A program made the position numbers and the translations under genes. A DNA stretch of 64,000 bases from Endotrypanum monterogeii (lineage: Eukaryota > Euglenozoa > Kinetoplastea > Trypanosomatida > Trypanosomatidae). This document shows positions 20,812-30,627 of the stretch, in pieces. Positions within the stretch are counted from its first letter, which is position 1. Each line of letters starts with the position of its first letter. The stretch is taken from assembly GCA_000333855.2 (NCBI GenBank), contig CM007317.1, forward strand, positions 440,419 to 504,418. Reading direction: 5' to 3'. The notes below the pieces were generated by a model. The model ran no database searches, was not told the DNA's origin, and saw only the letters and a list, made by a program, of their open reading frames with translations.

Positions 20812-21807
20812 ATGAAGGTGACACGCTTTACACGTGCGGTTCACGCATTTGTGCGAATGCCACATCATCGAAGTGTGCCGCCGACAGGTCCCAGCGGCAT
20901 TATCGTAAACCGTGATGTACTCTTCCGACAGTTTCGTGACTTCTATAAAACTCTTCAGCACTCCACACTGGTGGATAAAGTCCACCTCATGACCGAGCGT
21001 CCAGGTGTAGAGTCGTTGCGGGTGGCCGACCAAATGACCTCCCTTGGGCCGGTTCTCCTGGGGATGCCCCTCACAGGTATGGAACACCGCTCGTCGGAGT
21101 TCCTCGACACAATGCGCTACGTGCGCGGTGCCGGCGGGCCAACAACATTATCTGCATACCTGCAAGACAGCGACGCCTGCCGGTGTCACAGTGGTGATAT
21201 CGTGTGTCTGCCGCAGGGTGTAGCTGTGGGGCACGGGCCGCGCACGAATACGGTGACGCATCAATTGCTGCGTGAATTGTTTGGTGGGGGAGACGTTGCT
21301 GACGGCAGCAGCGACAGTGGCGAGGGTCCAGCTGTCACGAGCCCTGGCCGCAGTACCAAATTCGAGGTGGTGACCCTGGAGCAAGAGGGTGATGCACCCC
21401 CGCTCGGAGATTACTTCGGGTTTGCAGGCAACGACACACTGCTGGTGTGGAAAGATGAGCACGGGCTCTTGGCGGTAGATCAGCTGCAACAGCAGATTGC
21501 GAACTCAGAGAAGCAGCTGAAGGTATTGTATCTCGAACCTGGGTGTCACTTCCTCACCTTCTATGGCGTCGACTTCACTACCGACGTACTCGTGCAAAAG
21601 GGCTTTGAGCGCTCCATGGACACCCTCGCTGCAGCTGGCCTCAACCCCATCCCAGTACAGTGGTCGGAAATGGATAAACTCGGTATCTCGATGCGGTCCG
21701 CCGTTTTGCCGCTTAAATTTCTTCAGAGCCCATCGACCACAGGTGGTCTCCTGCAGCGCAGTCGCAATCGTGGAAACCGCTGGACTGCTAGTCAAATTGC
21801 GCAGTAA
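20812..21807 (+). CDS. DDAH-like pentein-fold protein, probable pseudoenzyme
   Basis: 331 residues from ATG 20812. Segments match dimethylarginine dimethylaminohydrolase (pentein superfamily) in order: an N-terminal 'FTRAVHAFVRMP' strand; a 'RVADQ' segment where DDAH has its Val-Glu-Asp substrate region; 'HSGDIVCLP' where DDAH has Gly-Gly-Asp; 'RTNT' at residues 144-147; 'FGFAGND' where DDAH has 'SMAGPN'; and a C-terminal Ser-Glu-Met-Asp-Lys near residue 285. By my alignment the catalytic His of DDAH falls on Pro197 and the catalytic Cys on Ser296, so hydrolase activity is unlikely. A short acidic Ser/Gly insert (about 160-180) interrupts the domain. The fold call is from motif order only. 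A structural or binding role is inferred. Confidence 0.65.
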   Translation: MKVTRFTRAVHAFVRMPHHRSVPPTGPSGIIVNRDVLFRQFRDFYKTLQHSTLVDKVHLMTERPGVESLRVADQMTSLGPVLLGMPLTGMEHRSSEFLDTMRYVRGAGGPTTLSAYLQDSDACRCHSGDIVCLPQGVAVGHGPRTNTVTHQLLRELFGGGDVADGSSDSGEGPAVTSPGRSTKFEVVTLEQEGDAPPLGDYFGFAGNDTLLVWKDEHGLLAVDQLQQQIANSEKQLKVLYLEPGCHFLTFYGVDFTTDVLVQKGFERSMDTLAAAGLNPIPVQWSEMDKLGISMRSAVLPLKFLQSPSTTGGLLQRSRNRGNRWTASQIAQ

Positions 21808-23339
21808 AAGAGAGAGCCCCACAAAATGCCACGAACTCCGGACGAGTATCCTCCAATATCCTTCTCTGTAGGTGTGTGGGAGTAGGTAGGAAGACGTCAT
21901 GCGAAGAGCGAACATCGACGATTTGTGTGTGTGTGTGTGTCTTCCGGTACTTCATATATATATATATATATATATACACATGAAACTAATCAATTGCTTG
22001 TGAAATACCCCACGCAAATACGCGTGCCGAGCAAAACAAAGTGTTTACGTGTGTGTCCTAAGCCACCCACCCCCCTACCCCTTCCTGAGGTGACATCCCG
22101 GTGCCATGTGGTATGTTTGAGACAATGGAGCGCTCTGCGAATGAGTGGCTAAGAGCACCTGCGAGCAGGAAGTGACTCGCGGCATTCGGCCCCCTTTTAA
22201 CCACCTGAGCCTTCCTCTACTCTCCACCTTAGGCTAGCCGCGAGCTGCACCTCACAGCTGTGAAGCGTGGTCTCGTCCCCGCTACCTACAGGCCTATGCA
22301 TGACTTTCCCGTTGACGACCTCGCGTTACCCCCCCCCCCCAACTACATATATATATACGCGATAATGATGTGGCCTTGTACTGTCTCTGCAGCTGAGCTT
22401 GGGTCAGCCGAACAGCAATCCTCCGCCATCACTTCACACACACACACACCCGCCTCCCACATTCGCTGTCGGGCATACTGTCTCGTCGGCCCATCGCGGA
22501 GATTGAAGTAAATATGCGTGCAGGAGAAAACAACAGCGGCAGATGATTCGAGTTCGCTCACGCGTGACTATGTGCTCCCCGAACGAGGCCTGCAGTCAGC
22601 CTCCACAGTGACGCCTTCACGCCTCCAACAGATGCCAATAAGATCCCTCGTGTTCGTCGGTCTCATTCAGGATCGTATAAAAGAAAAAAAGGTAGTGATG
22701 ATCTGGTCAGAACCAAATCCCTCCACTCAAGCAATGGAACTTGGCTTTTATCAACTGAGCGCTCCGCCATCACCACCACCCCGTCACTTTCATGCATGCA
22801 AGGAAGCACACCGTTGCCGATGCGCACTCAGTCCTATTCACACAGTCGCCGCCGGACCCACTGCTCTCTTTGTGCAACTTCAGACCATCACACACAAGCG
22901 CATGCACGTACAAAAAAAAAAGGCACACAATAGTATTAAGTGATGTGTTATTGATTGCCCCCGCTACCCTCAAATTTGCGCACCAGCACCGAAGTCAAGA
23001 GAAAAGAAGAATGGGAAAGAGGAAAAAAAAAGAGGTGACCCTACATTCGCGCGTGTAAGGTCGAGTCCCATTGCACAAAACGTGCAACAATCCCAAGCTA
23101 GTTCCTCGAAGAAATGCTATGGCCCATCAAGGCTGTGCTACTCGCCTCCGTGCATATCTGGTAGAGCGCCACGCCAGCTTTTCTGGGCACCGAATTTCTA
23201 TGAGCTCCCCCCCCCCTCTCTCGTATCTTGCCTCCACATGTGCATATACCTCCTCTCTTCGCTACTGGAGGACAACCCCCCCAAAAAAAAAAAAAAACTT
23301 CACGAACTCTAGCCGTGGACAGCACGACAGCAGCTTCAC
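21808..23339. other. Long spacer (1.5 kb)
   Basis: No gene is seen. It contains a GT repeat (21924-21940), a TA repeat (21954-21976) and several C and A runs, including the A-run at about 23283-23297 that ends shortly before the next start. Open frames here have low-complexity translations only. Confidence 0.6.
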
Positions 23340-24317
23340 ATGCAAAGCTTGCCGTGGATGAGTGCGCCTGTGGTGCACTGCGTTGGCCACCTCCTTCAGG
23401 TGCCATGCACCACCAGTCGTCAGACCACGTCTCTGTGGCGCCTAGCCGCATCAACTTCTGGTCCTTTCCTCGTCGGTAGCGGCAGTAGATCTTCGATGGC
23501 GCGTAATTGTACATTGCATCAGCGCGCCTTTATTCGCACGGTCATTCCGCCTCGCCCGGCAGTAACAACGCTCGTGTACCTCGATCATTCTGGAAGGGCG
23601 GTGCGTACCGGCGCTGAGACAGACCTCTCCCTTATTCGCACCCGAGACAACAAATTTTACCTCCAACGAGTGCTGCCCTGCGGGGAGGTTGTTCGCTGGC
23701 TGGCTCCTGGTCTCGACTATCTCAAAAACGTCACTAATTTCGAAACGTATGCGCTCAATGAAATCGATGAGAATGGTGGCGTGGTTATACCCTCTGATGT
23801 GATGCCAACAGCAGCCCATGACGCCCCAGGATTTCGTGACGCTGTCTACTACATCACAAAACTTGAGGCCACAAGCAAATTCACACGTAAGGATCGCCGC
23901 CGCTGGCATCGTCGCCTCTTCGCACACTGGAAAGAAAGTCCCGAAAAGTACCTCAACCACACGTTGGGCACCTACGGGATGGCGCTCCTCGTGGTGCTCT
24001 GGGTGTGCGTGCGTGGCTTCCATAGCATCAAGAACCAGAAGCCGTTCTGGGATGTCAACGTTTACGGTCGCACCGACGAAGAGCGAGAACGCACCGACCC
24101 TTGGTTGCGGCTGAAGCGCTTCTCGGATCGCCACCCCGAGCATGAAGGGGTGGACATGACAGTGACCATGTTATCGCCTGGCCAATCGCGGCTGTCAAGT
24201 GCACGGTCGGAGCTGCGCGAGTCTGACTTCACAGACCCGCACTACCACAGTGAGTTCTGGTGGAAGGTGCGACACTGCTACTACTACGGTCATTGGCCGA
24301 AGGGGTTGGCGGAGTAG
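23340..24317 (+). CDS. Hypothetical single-pass membrane protein, probably mitochondrial
   Basis: 325 residues from ATG 23340; internal Met codons at residues 7 and 53 are alternative starts. The first 60 residues are Ser/Thr/Arg-rich and poor in acidic residues, like a mitochondrial targeting sequence. A soluble middle is followed by a basic stretch ('RKDRRRWHRRLFAHWKES') and one clear transmembrane helix (about 210-228, 'GMALLVVLWVCVRGF'). A charged C-terminal tail ends in an aromatic-rich block with Trp and Tyr ('FWWKVRHCYYYGHWPKG'). The pattern recalls accessory subunits of inner-membrane complexes, but I do not recognise the family and claim no function. Confidence 0.75.
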   Translation: MQSLPWMSAPVVHCVGHLLQVPCTTSRQTTSLWRLAASTSGPFLVGSGSRSSMARNCTLHQRAFIRTVIPPRPAVTTLVYLDHSGRAVRTGAETDLSLIRTRDNKFYLQRVLPCGEVVRWLAPGLDYLKNVTNFETYALNEIDENGGVVIPSDVMPTAAHDAPGFRDAVYYITKLEATSKFTRKDRRRWHRRLFAHWKESPEKYLNHTLGTYGMALLVVLWVCVRGFHSIKNQKPFWDVNVYGRTDEERERTDPWLRLKRFSDRHPEHEGVDMTVTMLSPGQSRLSSARSELRESDFTDPHYHSEFWWKVRHCYYYGHWPKGLAE

Positions 24318-25036
24318 GGGAGAGATTCGGTGGCACAGATGCCACACACTTCAGACACACACACACACACATACCTGCGTGTGTCTGAAGTGTGTTTGGG
24401 GGGGGCCACAAAGTGGAAATTAGGTTGGGTGTCGCAAAATAAATGTTTGCTGCACTGCCACCTGTTTCCTGTGGGGTGTACTGTGCGGCTCGTAGGAAGC
24501 ACCGAGCGCTGCGCATTTTATTTATCGACTTACCTCCCACATGTGAATTATGGTCACTTCGATCGTAACAATGTTCTGTAGATGCGCGTTGATGCCGAAT
24601 GGAGAAAACTCAATCGGCACTGTTGCTTTGGCTTCCCTGGAAGTGCCCCTCCCCCCGGCCCCCGACACGCCCGCGGTAAGCAAATCCGGTGGGGTGAACA
24701 TAATGAGTTCGTGGGCATACGATCAAGGGGGGGTAGGTGGCGATCGGCTGGACAAATCCACATGGTGTTTTTATCGATGGACGTTCCCCTAGTCATCCCG
24801 TTTTGGCGGGGGGGGCCTTGTGCTAGGATCAATATCAGCAGCAGCAGTATCCCCCCCCCCTCTTTCTTTCTCCCCACCATGTCCCTACCGCTTACAATGA
24901 TACATTAATACAACAGCTGTGTGCTCAATGTTGCATTTGGTCGTATAATTTCCACACACACACACACACACACGTGTAGAAGTAAAGAAAAAAAAAAGGA
25001 AAAGGCATCCTCGTATTTGTTTGTCAAGCACACATC
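24318..25036. other. Spacer upstream of thioredoxin-like gene
   Basis: Apart from the 3' UTR hairpin at 24344-24395, no gene is seen. There is a CA repeat at 24953-24973 and an A-run before the ATG. Confidence 0.6.
24344..24395. repeat. Perfect 17-bp inverted repeat around a CA tract
   Basis: The left arm 24344-24360 (ACACACTTCAGACACAC) is the exact reverse complement of 24379-24395, with an 18-nt spacer. It lies 26 nt after the stop codon of the membrane-protein gene and would form a stable hairpin in its 3' UTR. Confidence 0.9.
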
Positions 25037-25540
25037 ATGTCCATGACCCAAAGTATTGTTCGGCGCATCTTCGGCGACCGCAAGTTGCCCGAGAGCCTTT
25101 CGAATGAAGAATACGACAAATACATGCAAGATCATTTCCCCAAGTGGATGAAAGAATTTGAGGACGGTGGCTTCCTAGAAAAAACAAAGCTGCCGCCAAT
25201 CAAGAGTGAGGAGGAGCTCATCGCAAAATTGCAGGAGCATAAGAACGAATTAATGGTGATCAAGTACTGGAAACATGGGTGTATCCCCTGTCTAACCTTC
25301 GCTGAGATGTACAAGGAGGCCTCCGAGAGGTGTCTCAAGGAAAAGAAGAAGATTGTCTGGTACAGCGTTGATACTAAAGCTCTGAGCACACGGCAACTCA
25401 TTGACTACCAGCTCATTTCCGGCACTCCCACCATCCAAACGTTCACGGGGCAGAAGCAGGTGGGCAACGAAATCAGGGCCCTGAACACGGAAGATTTGAT
25501 GCGGGAACTCGAGAACCGCATCCCAAAATCGGCCTTGTAA
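25037..25540 (+). CDS. Thioredoxin-like protein (CIPC active site)
   Basis: 167 residues. After a charged N-terminal helix region (about 1-60), residues 65-165 read as a thioredoxin fold: a hydrophobic strand 'LMVIKYW', the redox motif CIPC in 'KHGCIPCLTF' (Cys about 80 and 83), strand 'KIVWYSVDT' and the cis-proline region 'SGTPTIQTF'. The classical motif is WCGPC; here His-Gly replace the Trp side and Ile-Pro sits between the cysteines, so redox potential and partners may differ. The N-terminal extension has no clear cleavable presequence. Redox activity is plausible because both cysteines are kept; the cellular role is unknown. Confidence 0.85.
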   Translation: MSMTQSIVRRIFGDRKLPESLSNEEYDKYMQDHFPKWMKEFEDGGFLEKTKLPPIKSEEELIAKLQEHKNELMVIKYWKHGCIPCLTFAEMYKEASERCLKEKKKIVWYSVDTKALSTRQLIDYQLISGTPTIQTFTGQKQVGNEIRALNTEDLMRELENRIPKSAL

Positions 25541-26197
25541 TCGACCAAATCGCTGCCTGGATGTACCAGCGCTGCTACATTCTCGCCGTGTGACTCGAGT
25601 GTCAACAAGAGAATACGGAAAAGGAGAAGGCATACGTGGCTGTGTCGGTGCTTCGCTCCCTCTTCCAATTTTTTTTTATCGATTGTTTGCTCCTCACAGC
25701 CGGACTTGTGACATGCTCTGGTCTGTGTAGCATTGTTGCTGTTATGATGTGGGCGTTTTTGCTTTGTCCCTGTAGGGGAGGGGTACGCTATTGCTGCTGC
25801 CGCTAAGCGCGCCGACATCACACCGCTTGTCGAAAGAAAAAAAAATAACAATATTTAAGAAAAGAGCCGCGCAAAGAAGAAAAGCAGGTCTTCTCCCTTC
25901 GCAAGGATTTGGAGAGACGAAAGACACCTGTATGATACACTACAGACCCGTTCACACCCACCTCTGTTCCCCCCCCCCTCCGTTTCGTGACGAATACCTT
26001 CATGTGGAAGCATCCATGCCACGTGTGTCACTATATTGCACCTCCCTGCATGGCCTCTCTTCAAATATATATATATATATGTATATTATGAGTTATTTTT
26101 TTTTTTGGGTCAGCTACCCACCACACGAACAACCACACACATGCGTGCACAGATAGGTACGCTCTACACATAATCAAAATCGACGGGTAAGGGACCC
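25541..26197. other. Spacer between thioredoxin-like and small MZT1-like gene
   Basis: No gene is seen. There are T and A runs, a TA repeat at about 26066-26082 and a T-run at 26095-26106 that could serve as part of a splice signal. Confidence 0.6.
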
Positions 26198-26584
26198 ATG
26201 TCAACGTCAGAGACGCCTCTTTCAGAGGGGTGGCTGCAGGATCTACAGAAACTTGTCGACACCGCCCATCGCAGCAGCACCTCTCCCTCATCACCTCATG
26301 TTGCTGCGCGGAGCTTTCCTCAGCCAGGGCTTTCCTCAAATCTTTCGCCGGTTGGCAGCTCTGTTGTTGCAGGTGACCCTACCCCATACGGGGTGACCGC
26401 TCAGCAGCTAGATGCGCTGTCCGCAATGGCCTACCTTGTAGCCTCGCCACTGCAACGACAGCAGCCTGTGGGTAGTGACATGACGCATCCCTCCTTGCTT
26501 GTCGCAGCAAAACTACTCCAGAATGGAGTTGACCCTGAGCGCATCATTGAGTTGATCGATTGCCGCTACCGCGACACGCCGTAG
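26198..26584 (+). CDS. Small protein, MOZART1-like candidate
   Basis: 128 residues from ATG 26198. The N-terminal half is Ser/Pro-rich. The C-terminal half (about 68-124) forms two helices: 'AQQLDALSAMAYLVAS' and, after a loop, 'LLVAAKLLQNGVDPERIIELI'. The second helix pair resembles MOZART1/MZT1, the small gamma-tubulin complex subunit, whose signature is a Leu-rich helix, then Cys-x-Arg-Leu-x-Glu-x-Gly-(Ile/Val)-(Asn/Asp)-Pro-Glu and an amphipathic helix. Here the Gly-Val-Asp-Pro-Glu turn and helix spacing fit. If correct it would help recruit gamma-tubulin complexes to basal bodies or spindle poles. Evidence is short-motif similarity only; it could be an unrelated helical protein. Confidence 0.6.
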   Translation: MSTSETPLSEGWLQDLQKLVDTAHRSSTSPSSPHVAARSFPQPGLSSNLSPVGSSVVAGDPTPYGVTAQQLDALSAMAYLVASPLQRQQPVGSDMTHPSLLVAAKLLQNGVDPERIIELIDCRYRDTP

Positions 26585-27879
26585 GGTCAGAGCTGTACTC
26601 ACTCGGTGCAAGAAAAGAGCTCCCCACACGTGCGCACACAGGCACGTCCATTGGACACACCTTCCGGTGGTGCATCCCATCCCCAGTTTTCCCCTCAGCG
26701 GAGACTCGAAATCTGTCGAGCACAGACAAAAATATACAGAGAAGACGACGACGAAGTATGATCGCGACAACAACCGGCAGGATGTGCTTGTCCCACCTCG
26801 TTACCACGACGACGAGGAATTGGAATAAAGCGTCCTATTTCTTTGGTATGTACAGGGGGCCATGGACGATGTCACAAGCTACCTTAAGTTGCGCAACCCC
26901 TGCGGCACGTTCAACGCTCACCCACCCCTCGGAGTCTTCTCACACCCGACTGGATCCCGCACATATATTCACGACCCCATAACTCGCGTATGGATTACAC
27001 CCCTTCCACCTTCCGAGGTACCTCTCCCCCCCCCCTCCTCCATCACCCTCTCAGAGTCACGGTCTGCCGCAAAATTGCTTTCCACATTTCTATCCGTACC
27101 CCCTATCGAACTGGCACCGAAGGGGGATCTGATGGCAGATGGTAAATGGAGGCGTCAGAAGGGCGAAGAAAAAGCGTTTGTGTGTGTGTGTGTGTGTGTG
27201 TCTCCGTCATCTTGTCACCATTGTGAAATCAAGAAATAGGAACTGTGGTACTGGATGGGTACATCAGAGGGAGGGGAAGGTGGTGCAGGGAGAGGAAGGG
27301 ATGCACAGTCAAGTCCCCGTAGAAGGGTGGTATTTGACTCTGTTGCTGTGGACGAGAGGTGAACCTTACTTAAGCCGAGGGATCGGCAGCGTATTCTATG
27401 GGTTCATCTGTCAAATGCTCGAGAGCAATCGAGTGGCGTATTTTTTTCCACCACCTACTCATCCAAAACCCTCTTCGCAGCACTTCCCCCCTCCCCTCAC
27501 ACACAAACACATATTTCTCTTCCCTTTTCTCACACCTCATATCTCAGCGGTTATCGCCTCTCTGCATTTCGACACCGCATGACACTAATCCGCTTGCCTG
27601 TGGTTTCCACATGCTAGTGCACTCAATCCTCATCAGGCTCGAATTCGAGCAGTGCAGCAGCTGCATCTCATATTATCTCCTCTAACATCTCAAAAACACC
27701 ACACGCGTACATAAATTTCAGCAATATTGGCTATATATATATATATATATATTGACTCCTCCTTCCACTCAGGTCCCTGCTCCCATATCATGCAGTCCCG
27801 TTGTAGCCGGTATCTGTTTGTTATCTGCACTCACGAGGAATATTTGAAAGGGGGCCACCCTCTGGTATAAGTGATCTCG
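26585..27879. other. Spacer between MZT1-like and ADCK1-type genes
   Basis: No gene is seen in 1.3 kb. Contents: a GT repeat (27179-27201), a TA repeat (27732-27752), C-runs. The open frames here have repetitive or basic low-complexity translations. Confidence 0.55.
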
Positions 27880-29808
27880 ATGGTGATGATTCATCTCTCG
27901 ACGGCTTTACCAAAGTGGGGCAGGCGTTGTCTTTACGCCACGGGAATCTTTGGCCTCGGTTACTTTGGGGTCGACTACGCAACGGACAACTCCTTAACGC
28001 GCTCGTTGCGCACGGTTGTCGCTTTCAGTACTATTGTGTACATGTACAAGTGTATCACCCCTGAAACGCCCGAGGAACTCTCTCTCATCCACAGTCGCGC
28101 TGCTCATATCATCCTTGACACGTGCCTTAAAAATGAGGGACTGTACATCAAACTTGGCCAAGGTCTGAATTCCATGAGTCACGTACTCCCTTCTGAGTAC
28201 GTGGAGGTGCTCAAGGTGTTGCTGGATCGAGCGCCGCCTGTGCCGATTGCAGAGGTTCGAAAAATTATCCGAGCCGAAACAGGTAAAGAGATCGAAGAGC
28301 TCTTCGTGCGATTTGATGAGACACCGGTCGCATCTGCGTCCATTGCGCAGGTCCACCAAGCGTGGCTTCCACCCCCGTCAGACGTCTCTTCGACCGAGCA
28401 GCAGAAAGTGGCCGTGAAGGTGCGTAAGCCGTGCATCTCCACCCAATCCGTCTGGGACCTTTACGTGTACAGTACAATCATGACGCTACTCAAGGTTCTG
28501 TTTGACCTGCCGACCGACTGGTCGAAGAAAACGGTTTGCGACGCATTGGAGAGGGAGATGGACTTCACCTTGGAGGCCTCCAACGCGAAGCGCTTCCGAC
28601 GCGCCTTCGTCGACAACCCACGCCTCTACATTCCGCGTGTCTACGACGCGTACACTTCCAAACAACTTCTCGTATTGGAATGGATAGAAGGGACAAAACT
28701 GAACGACGTAGAGTCAGTGCGCTCGCAGTACGATGTGAGACGCGTGTTGACTACCTTGTTCGATGCTGTTGGCGACATGGTCTTCAAACACGGCTTTGTG
28801 CACGCCGATCCGCACGCCGCCAACGTCTTTGTCAGACCTATGCCGAAGTCCGATGCGACCCCGGCTACAGTAGAGATGAAGACAGCGACACCACACTCCA
28901 GGAATGCACAGCATCCGACCGACTACCAGGTCGTTCTTATTGACTTTGGCCTCGTCATGCCCGAACGGGTGCGCTTTCGCTATCAATACGCTCTTTTCTT
29001 CGTGAGTCTTTTTACCAATGACCAAGAGTCGCTGCGGCGGGTAGTGCATGACTGGGGGATAACTGACGTCGAGATGTTTGCCTCTATTCAGGCGCAGAAA
29101 CCCCTTGAAGCTATCCAGGCCGGCAGCTACGGTGAAGTCACACGCGAGGAGGTGCTTTCTATGCAGAAAAAAGCGCATGAGCGGGCAAAGGAAATGTTAC
29201 GGGATACACGGCGTATTCCAAAAGAACTCATCATGGTGGGCCGTAGCTTCGATATCCTACGCAGCATCAACCGTCTCTACAAGTCGCCTGTAAGTCGCAT
29301 AAACATGTTTGTGCGAAGTGCTATGGAGTGTCTAGGTCCCCTGCACACCTACGATGCAGTCGATGCGTTCCTGCAGCGCTTGCAGAGGAATATGGAGATG
29401 CGAGATTGTTTGAAAAATAGCTCCATGGACCAAAACCAGGAATACGGAAGCGTCTACGACACCTTCGCAGACACCGTGCGCGAGGAGCAAGAAGCAGCAG
29501 CGGCTCAGATTGCTCTGGAAGATGCAAACCTTGGCTGGGAACGCCCCAGCCGAGGAAGAATTACGGGGTCGTACGCATGGCTCTCGGGCGGATACCGCAC
29601 ATTGGTGCTGCGCAGTTTGTTGTTTGTGCTTCACGCGGTTGACGTTTTTACCCACACGTATAACTCCCTCATCACGTTGCTTCTACCTGCTGCTGTGCAG
29701 AAGAAGCTTCGTATTCCCGACCTGGAGGACCGACTTGATCGTCGATTTGGTCTCGAGCAAAAGTGCGAGGATGCGAAGGTCAGGGAAGTCGCCCGCTCGG
29801 CGATCTAG
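27880..29808 (+). CDS. ADCK1-type atypical (ABC1/UbiB) protein kinase-like protein
   Basis: 642 residues from ATG 27880 (the frame continues 9 nt upstream to a GTG). All ABC1/UbiB hallmarks are present: KxGQ as KLGQ at about 91-94, the Ala-rich loop 'VASASIAQVH' (about 150-158), VAVK lysine at about 180, 'EREMDF' helix, HADPHxxN at about 307-314 and DFG at about 355-357. The HADPH form and the N-terminal 'GVDYATD' segment followed by a hydrophobic stretch fit the ADCK1/MCP2 group rather than COQ8, pointing to mitochondrial lipid or cristae homeostasis (family knowledge). Residues after 560 are a helical tail. The final 241 coding bases and 3' UTR (29568-30054) are repeated at 47128-47614. Confidence 0.9.
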   Translation: MVMIHLSTALPKWGRRCLYATGIFGLGYFGVDYATDNSLTRSLRTVVAFSTIVYMYKCITPETPEELSLIHSRAAHIILDTCLKNEGLYIKLGQGLNSMSHVLPSEYVEVLKVLLDRAPPVPIAEVRKIIRAETGKEIEELFVRFDETPVASASIAQVHQAWLPPPSDVSSTEQQKVAVKVRKPCISTQSVWDLYVYSTIMTLLKVLFDLPTDWSKKTVCDALEREMDFTLEASNAKRFRRAFVDNPRLYIPRVYDAYTSKQLLVLEWIEGTKLNDVESVRSQYDVRRVLTTLFDAVGDMVFKHGFVHADPHAANVFVRPMPKSDATPATVEMKTATPHSRNAQHPTDYQVVLIDFGLVMPERVRFRYQYALFFVSLFTNDQESLRRVVHDWGITDVEMFASIQAQKPLEAIQAGSYGEVTREEVLSMQKKAHERAKEMLRDTRRIPKELIMVGRSFDILRSINRLYKSPVSRINMFVRSAMECLGPLHTYDAVDAFLQRLQRNMEMRDCLKNSSMDQNQEYGSVYDTFADTVREEQEAAAAQIALEDANLGWERPSRGRITGSYAWLSGGYRTLVLRSLLFVLHAVDVFTHTYNSLITLLLPAAVQKKLRIPDLEDRLDRRFGLEQKCEDAKVREVARSAI

Positions 29809-30054
29809 GGGTTGCCCGCAGCGTCCAAGCGAGGGAGAGGGAGAAGTAGGCGAGTAGACGACTGCAGCAGCGGGGCGCTAGAATTATCTACGGCGCCTCG
29901 TCCCTCCCCGACTCCACCACCACTATCACCAGACAACCGCCTTCCTCTCCACTTTTCGTAGCCGAATCCTTTTTTTCTCCATTCGCGCTGATACCGTTTT
30001 CTTATCACTGAAATTGCCGCCGTTGACGGGCACACGCCACCTGGTTTCTAGGGG
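29568..30054 (+). repeat. 487-bp segment duplicated at 47128-47614 (source copy)
   Basis: Covers the last 241 coding bases of the ADCK1-type gene and 246 bases of its 3' flank. I find one difference from the copy (C at 29589, T at 47149), which is synonymous for Gly. This copy is in its natural context because the gene is intact here. Confidence 0.95.
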
Positions 30055-30627
30055 CGTACTTGCACGTAAAGCTCACAAACCTACCCGCTTAATTTCGGAC
30101 CTCTCCCTGCACGGGTGTGTGGCTTCCATCGCCCTTGCGTGTATCCCCTTTGTCCCCTCTCCCCCCCCCCTGGACCGCGTGGGCTCTTGCCCACTGGCAT
30201 GGCTTCGTTTGCCCGCAACGAGTGGTACTTACGGTGACCGCACAAAGCGCAGTGAGTCTCAAGTCAGAGATGCAGACAGACGCGGCCGCGCCACCACCTT
30301 CTCCCTCCCTTCATATCCTCCCTCCCTCCATCTATCGCTGCTCTTTATTCTCGGTATTGTCACCAACTTTGCACGCATGACGTTATGATAACGAAGTCTA
30401 GGTGCTGATCCTGCGGCGGCGGCCCCCATCGCTTCGCCCTGTGGGTTCCCCAACTCCCTCCCCCTCGAATCGCTTACTCCGTGCACAATCCCGAAGGGGC
30501 GACCTCGCGGCAGGAAGGAGGACTCCACAGCTACACAGGTGCTTGTGCCGATCTCTTTCTCCCCACCCTGGACCTGTTTCCGCACGCTGGCTCCTGCTCT
30601 TCAAGGACAGGAGACACTGCAGCGTCC
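29809..30627. other. Spacer upstream of CWC15 gene
   Basis: No gene is seen. The first 246 bp match the copy at 47.4-47.6 kb. The rest is pyrimidine-rich; an AG at 30604-30605 after a C/T-rich stretch is a possible splice acceptor for the next gene. Confidence 0.6.
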
